Shown here piece after piece: positions 6,501-6,508 of a stretch of DNA of 6,508 nt (its first letter is position 1; every line of letters starts with the position of its first letter). The DNA lies in the NCBI GenBank assembly GCA_937959375.1, contig CALGLS010000053.1:1-6508 (forward strand), written 5' to 3'. Source of the DNA: an uncultured Saprospiraceae bacterium (GTDB taxonomy: Bacteria; Bacteroidota; Bacteroidia; Chitinophagales; Saprospiraceae). A program made the position numbers and the translations under genes. The notes beneath the pieces were generated by a model. It was given only the letters and a program-made list of their open reading frames with translations, ran no database searches and was not told the origin of the DNA.

Positions 6501-6508
6501 GTTGTAGT
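447..6508 (+). CDS. Giant secreted multidomain surface protein (SprB-like, PKD and Ig-like repeats), 5' part
   Basis: One frame stays open for 2,020 codons and leaves the window without a stop. ATG 447 is chosen because an in-frame TAA precedes it by one codon and a signal peptide follows. The product is a string of beta-sandwich modules: two Ig/PKD-like (27-196), a PKD-like (197-294), four SprB-like (295-586), a PKD (610-692), five PKD-like (693-1122), two Ig-like (1123-1278), a Gly/Pro hinge (1279-1292), three PKD (1293-1544), four Ig-like (1545-1870), then 51-residue tandem repeats from 1871. No catalytic motif is visible. In Bacteroidota such proteins are usually outer-surface adhesins exported by the Sec and type IX secretion systems, sometimes linked to gliding as SprB is. 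That role is inferred here. By family habit a C-terminal sorting or gliding-associated domain should lie beyond the window. The mature chain has about 75 Cys and only about 20 Lys+Arg. No specific gene name can be justified. Confidence 0.95.
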   Translation, partial: MKYSQRAWNSISILFAICLFSTSSFGQTGPDVTLSGPTFICIFDCANIDATVSGGTAPYTYLWYLDGNPTSFDPSFLFCPFNYGLGFGTYVLDLEVTDSNGFTTTSSLTILVDPCPQLDPVIEGPVELCSGECGTYIGLDAGGGYISQYAWYDVTGILLSTSETIEYCPTFTTSLILEIYDDFGYSSITEFIINVIDNYPLEIVSTSPTSCPDNGTTSACDKTCANSTISYIVPGAQGLDLEWEVLGAESYEVDNNLVTVDWGNPGTGEINVTTVAPGLGGSCALRLNVTQIQQSSDIGGGGVASASVGLAIPPISYEWSNNYVGNPATGLYPGTYQVTATDATGLSEVGEVIIEPTVGSCNNTIIFNSSFAVHPSCPGGNDGYINIEVLGGTFSYLWSTGSTTQDINGIGGGNYCVTVTDANNDCEMTNCYTICDPSPIYINAYAIEQPSGPASAGAQAWGGAGNYSFLWCNGETANVATDLDFGPCTVVVTDDNGCTASETVFITYDQNCFLTAYAYFNNNPSSCNTADGTITVGVTNASTSYDIQWEDGSSDATRTDLLPGTYCVTVVDVNDCEDSDCVTLYCNDNLTSSAGCTGLGSLCIDIIEEPQAQFSTEPVDVNGLIEICRGESVTFHNESDNAENYVWELGDGYSTSAVDVTHAYTQSGLYSVLLIARNECFCIDTTSIKVLVSDSEIPEIECVGTVCENATQTYTTTADCNNFVWTVGPNGTISAGGGLSDDYVTVDWGSGPVGEVSLQVSSCNGDYCANPTSIYVPIITDGVFIEGPTKVCPGEIGTYMVPQWSATEYVWSASPFGEIKSGQGTNTVNIKWNVETVVLDPQWVHVEYNNCFLECGGESTKDVNITPDFYLAGPIEVCESSSSEYAAFNEISEAMVPCNWTVADQDGTVIWTSPGASPIANIDWPTGAGKYTLTAVAENPDDFCSDDYTIIVSVVAGPPQVIGIDGQNSICPGEFYTYSVNSNEANVAFSWQINNGGILSENAGDMINVQWGNTPPYELTVTQISTAGLACVSAPFTMTISPISSISLNGPDEVCIEGNYQYTAPTIGNAPYNWTISPSDAGTILSGQDSDTISVLWSVAGAATLSVNACGASEDLSVTVFGYPDPVVIYPDSLCSNETGLVSTTTPFSSYSWKDEDGTVVSNASNPNLSPGYYELEVTNNAGCIGQSTFSIHGLPAPVINITTPGLDFFCVAAGLPIPTLYAINTDEGYTFEWFRNNVPLGIFADSYTPTQGGNFYVQIIDINGCSSLSNTIFLYENCPGGGGPPAPGTGCSGVDNVFSNTTNCDQGIFENTSTNYVPGSVQWDFDDPASGANNYSNLDLTTHSFTSAGFYGIEMSVTMATGGTCIIHKPYEVPAQADFDVISNCPGQPVQFEDLSTFTPGTVISEYFWEFGDSPSPNNISFEQNPTHIYENPGTYLVSLSIEIQGICYSFFSKTIEVLPPPTASYQMPDISCATSALPFEIDLSPDITSFEWNFGDPASGPSNTSRLSNTFHAFSGAGTYDVQLTVFNIYGCSDSISMPIVISENDLSGDISMIPGSPICEGSSSTLSAPPGGTSWVWSDGSTTESIIKSEAGVYDVTITNDLGCIYIPPSAILDIIAQPEATIKVTEYNEYGQPADCFFDGYILCEGEDVFLSISGAGDYAYEWSSGQTGDEVIYDNEHDGTLPAGDHDFEVTITDNISGCTSVEGPFTITVNPVPTDIMITSFPQGPICEQTNALLAVSNPDTLLTYLWSTGEYGITIQVSTAGEYFVRGISAFGCEGESNIIEIYAAPDINLVPDGCHTRCAPDTICLPTIPDVVAFQWYLDEVAIPAPEGTDPDFTPTESGAYSVVLFDVNGCSSLSNPFSIDLLPLDTSSLSLNACEDGTVEYAGEILLPGTETEFTFTNQMGCDSTITVTVTPDTSSVAFVSLSACSGSSVIYEGETYFPGTDTTVSLTTSFGCDSIINLTVTPLPTSEETLNFEACSGTSVIYAGQEILAGTSMDFTFVNQFLCDSLITVV
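525..1034 (+). other. Two N-terminal Ig/PKD-like modules (residues 27-196)
   Basis: Module 1 (27-117) has the beta-sandwich pattern APYTYLWYLDG followed by GTYVLDLEVTDSNGF, close to SprB and PKD folds, with paired cysteines early in the module. Module 2 (118-196) opens with EGPVELCSGECGTY, the 'GPxxxCxGE' opening that recurs in the later PKD-like modules. It continues with YAWYD and a final strand ending FIINV. Both are divergent; the fold type is a pattern-based judgement and boundaries are good to roughly ten residues. Confidence 0.6.
1035..1328 (+). other. PKD-like module 1 (residues 197-294)
   Basis: The module carries the signature LVTVDWGNPGTGEINV with the key Trp at 262, preceded by LEWEVLGA. 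The same '[VI]x[VI]xW' strand appears at W748, W832, W924, W1011 and W1097 in the later block, so this looks like a displaced member of that family. It has five cysteines, four of them (CPDNGTTSACDKTC and SC) in or near the first strand and the last turn. The closest known family is the PKD-like domain often called PKD_6. Confidence 0.55.
1329..2204 (+). other. Four SprB-like modules (residues 295-586)
   Basis: The units are 295-358, 359-438, 439-510 and 511-586. Each follows the SprB repeat pattern: an optional 'C..G.DG.I' start, a central YxWS/D-G strand, then G-x-Y-x-V-T-x-x-D. Clear examples are FSYLWSTGSTTQDI, YSFLWCNGETAN and YDIQWEDGSSDATRTDLLPG. Units 2 and 4 add a four-cysteine tail (C416, C426, C431, C435 and C567, C576, C581, C586). 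Unit 3 carries the shorter pattern PCTVVVTDDNGC. Unit 1 is the odd one: it has no cysteine, with GL where GC is expected. SprB repeats are named from the Flavobacterium gliding adhesin; similarity does not by itself prove a motility role. Confidence 0.7.
1341..1352 (+). repeat. (GGA)4 codon repeat encoding Gly-Gly-Gly-Gly
   Basis: Four perfect GGA triplets in frame encode residues G299-G302 at the start of the first SprB-like unit. A change in copy number would keep the reading frame and only alter linker length. The strand has four GG pairs in twelve bases, the minimal pattern of a two-layer G-quadruplex. Short and of uncertain meaning. Confidence 0.6.
2205..2522 (+). other. Linker and PKD domain 1 (residues 587-692)
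   Basis: Residues 587-609 form a linker with two cysteines (AGCTGLGSLC). Residues 610-692 are a PKD domain: QAQFS opening, CRGESVTFHNES, the core WELGDG (W647-G652, a variant of the usual WxFGDG), then HAY (662-664) and SGLYSV (667-672). The final strand carries ECFC and ends SIKVLV. The match to the classical PKD consensus is good despite Leu replacing Phe in the core motif. Confidence 0.8.
2523..3812 (+). other. Five consecutive PKD-like modules (residues 693-1122)
   Basis: Units run 693-779, 780-865, 866-955, 956-1043 and 1044-1122. Most open with a 'GPxxVC' strand (GPTKVCPGE, GPIEVCES, GPDEVCIEG). All have an inner WxV or W-x-x strand and then the '[VI]x[VI]xW' signature (VTVDW 748, VNIKW 832, ANIDW 924, INVQW 1011, ISVLW 1097). 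The Trp spacing is 84, 92, 87 and 86 residues. SGQGTNT and SGQDSDT before two of these strands fit the PKD-like (PKD_6) family of Bacteroidota surface proteins. Cysteines fall mainly in the first strand and after the Trp, suggesting one disulfide per unit. Likely a rigid stalk segment. Confidence 0.7.
3813..4280 (+). other. Two Ig-like modules (residues 1123-1278)
   Basis: Unit 1123-1192 shows DSLCSNE, FSSYSWKDEDG, LSPGYYELEVTNNAGC, the usual Ig-like order of B-strand Cys, C-strand Trp and 'GxYxxxVxNxxGC'. Unit 1193-1278 shows FFCVAAG, YTFEWFRNN, GGNFYVQIIDINGCSS and ends IFLYEN. Both fit the bacterial Ig-like modules common in Bacteroidota surface proteins, with the two cysteines placed to form the core disulfide. 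Confidence 0.6.
4281..4322 (+). other. Gly/Pro-rich hinge bracketed by cysteines (residues 1279-1292)
   Basis: Residues 1279-1292 read CPGGGGPPAPGTGC, a low-complexity flexible segment unlike anything else in the protein. It separates the Ig-like pair from the PKD trio. The flanking Cys1279 and Cys1292 could close the loop with a disulfide. It is most simply an interdomain hinge. Confidence 0.7.
4323..5078 (+). other. Three PKD domains in tandem (residues 1293-1544)
   Basis: Domain 2 (1293-1376) has WDFDDPASG (W1324-G1332), then HSF and AGFYGIEMSV. Domain 3 (1377-1462) has QADFDVIS, CPGQPVQFEDLS, WEFGDS (W1410-S1415), HIY (1429-1431) and PGTYLVSLSI. Domain 4 (1463-1544) has WNFGDPASG (W1494-G1502), HAF (1514-1516), AGTYDVQLTV and GCSDS. 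Domains 2 and 4 share the 'DPASGxxN' insertion type and are probably closer to each other than to domain 3. In domain 2 Asp replaces the usual Gly of FGD. PKD domains are non-catalytic spacers or binding modules. Confidence 0.85.
5079..6056 (+). other. Four Ig-like modules (residues 1545-1870)
   Basis: Units run about 1545-1624, 1625-1719, 1720-1793 and 1794-1870. They share a first-strand 'P-x-C/LCEG' (SPICEGSSSTLSA, LCEGEDVFLSI, GPICEQTNALLAV, TICLPT), a Trp strand (VWSDGST, YEWSSGQT, YLWSTGEY, FQWYLDE) and a closing 'GxYxVxxxxxxGC'. The last unit starts with an unusual cysteine cluster, DGCHTRCAPDTIC, three Cys in eleven residues. It ends just before the tandem repeats. Fold assignment is by pattern; edges are approximate. 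Confidence 0.6.
6057..6508 (+). repeat. Tandem 51-residue (153-bp) repeats, three seen, third cut by the window
   Basis: Unit 1 is 6057-6209, unit 2 is 6210-6362 and unit 3 starts at 6363 and runs off the edge. Each has AC-x-x-G-[TS]-V-x-Y-x-G, then a GT turn, an F/L-T strand and [GL]CDS-x-I. The paired cysteines sit exactly 28 residues apart in every unit (codons 6093/6177, 6246/6330, 6399/6483), and unit-to-unit spacing is exactly 153 bases twice. The DNA of the units has diverged well beyond the protein pattern, so this is not a recent duplication. Such units occur in long arrays in Saprospiria-like giant proteins, so more copies probably follow. Confidence 0.85.

Noticed and set aside
447..6508. 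Enzyme domain or toxin within the giant protein
   Set aside because: I found no protease, glycosidase, nuclease or deaminase motif; every segment reads as a beta-sandwich or small repeat module.

Overview
The window holds the first 2,020 codons of one giant exported surface protein (447 to the right edge, + strand, no stop reached), preceded by 446 bases of AT-rich non-coding DNA with two strong inverted repeats. No second gene can be supported. The long frame is uninterrupted. Its start is well fixed: an in-frame TAA sits two codons before the ATG, and a clear Sec signal peptide follows.

The organism is most likely a member of the Bacteroidota, probably a Saprospiria/Lewinella-like lineage. 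The evidence is an A-rich leader without a Shine-Dalgarno motif, arrays of SprB-like and PKD/Ig-like modules, and 51-residue 'AC...GCDS' tandem repeats. These are typical of giant type IX secretion (T9SS) cargo in that phylum. The taxonomic call rests on protein style only.

Layout by region: 5-113 is a near-palindrome about 109 nt long; 185-226 is a GC-rich hairpin; 227-446 is leader with nothing firm in it. In the protein, residues 1-26 are the signal peptide. Residues 27-196 form two Ig/PKD-like modules and 197-294 a PKD-like module. Residues 295-586 are four SprB-like modules, followed by a linker and a PKD domain (610-692). Residues 693-1122 are five consecutive PKD-like modules of about 86 residues and 1123-1278 two Ig-like modules. 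A Cys-bracketed Gly/Pro hinge (1279-1292) leads into three PKD domains (1293-1544), then four Ig-like modules (1545-1870). Three tandem 51-residue repeats begin at 1871 and run off the window.

The protein is rich in cysteine (about 75 in the mature part by hand count) and very poor in Lys/Arg (about 20 in almost 2,000 residues). It is therefore strongly acidic and probably disulfide-braced. The reasonable functional inference is a long extracellular adhesin or fibre anchored or sorted by a C-terminal domain beyond the window. I see no enzyme motif and no multi-gene system. The most unexpected non-coding element is the 5-113 palindrome, whose G/T mismatches would all pair as G-U in a plus-strand RNA.
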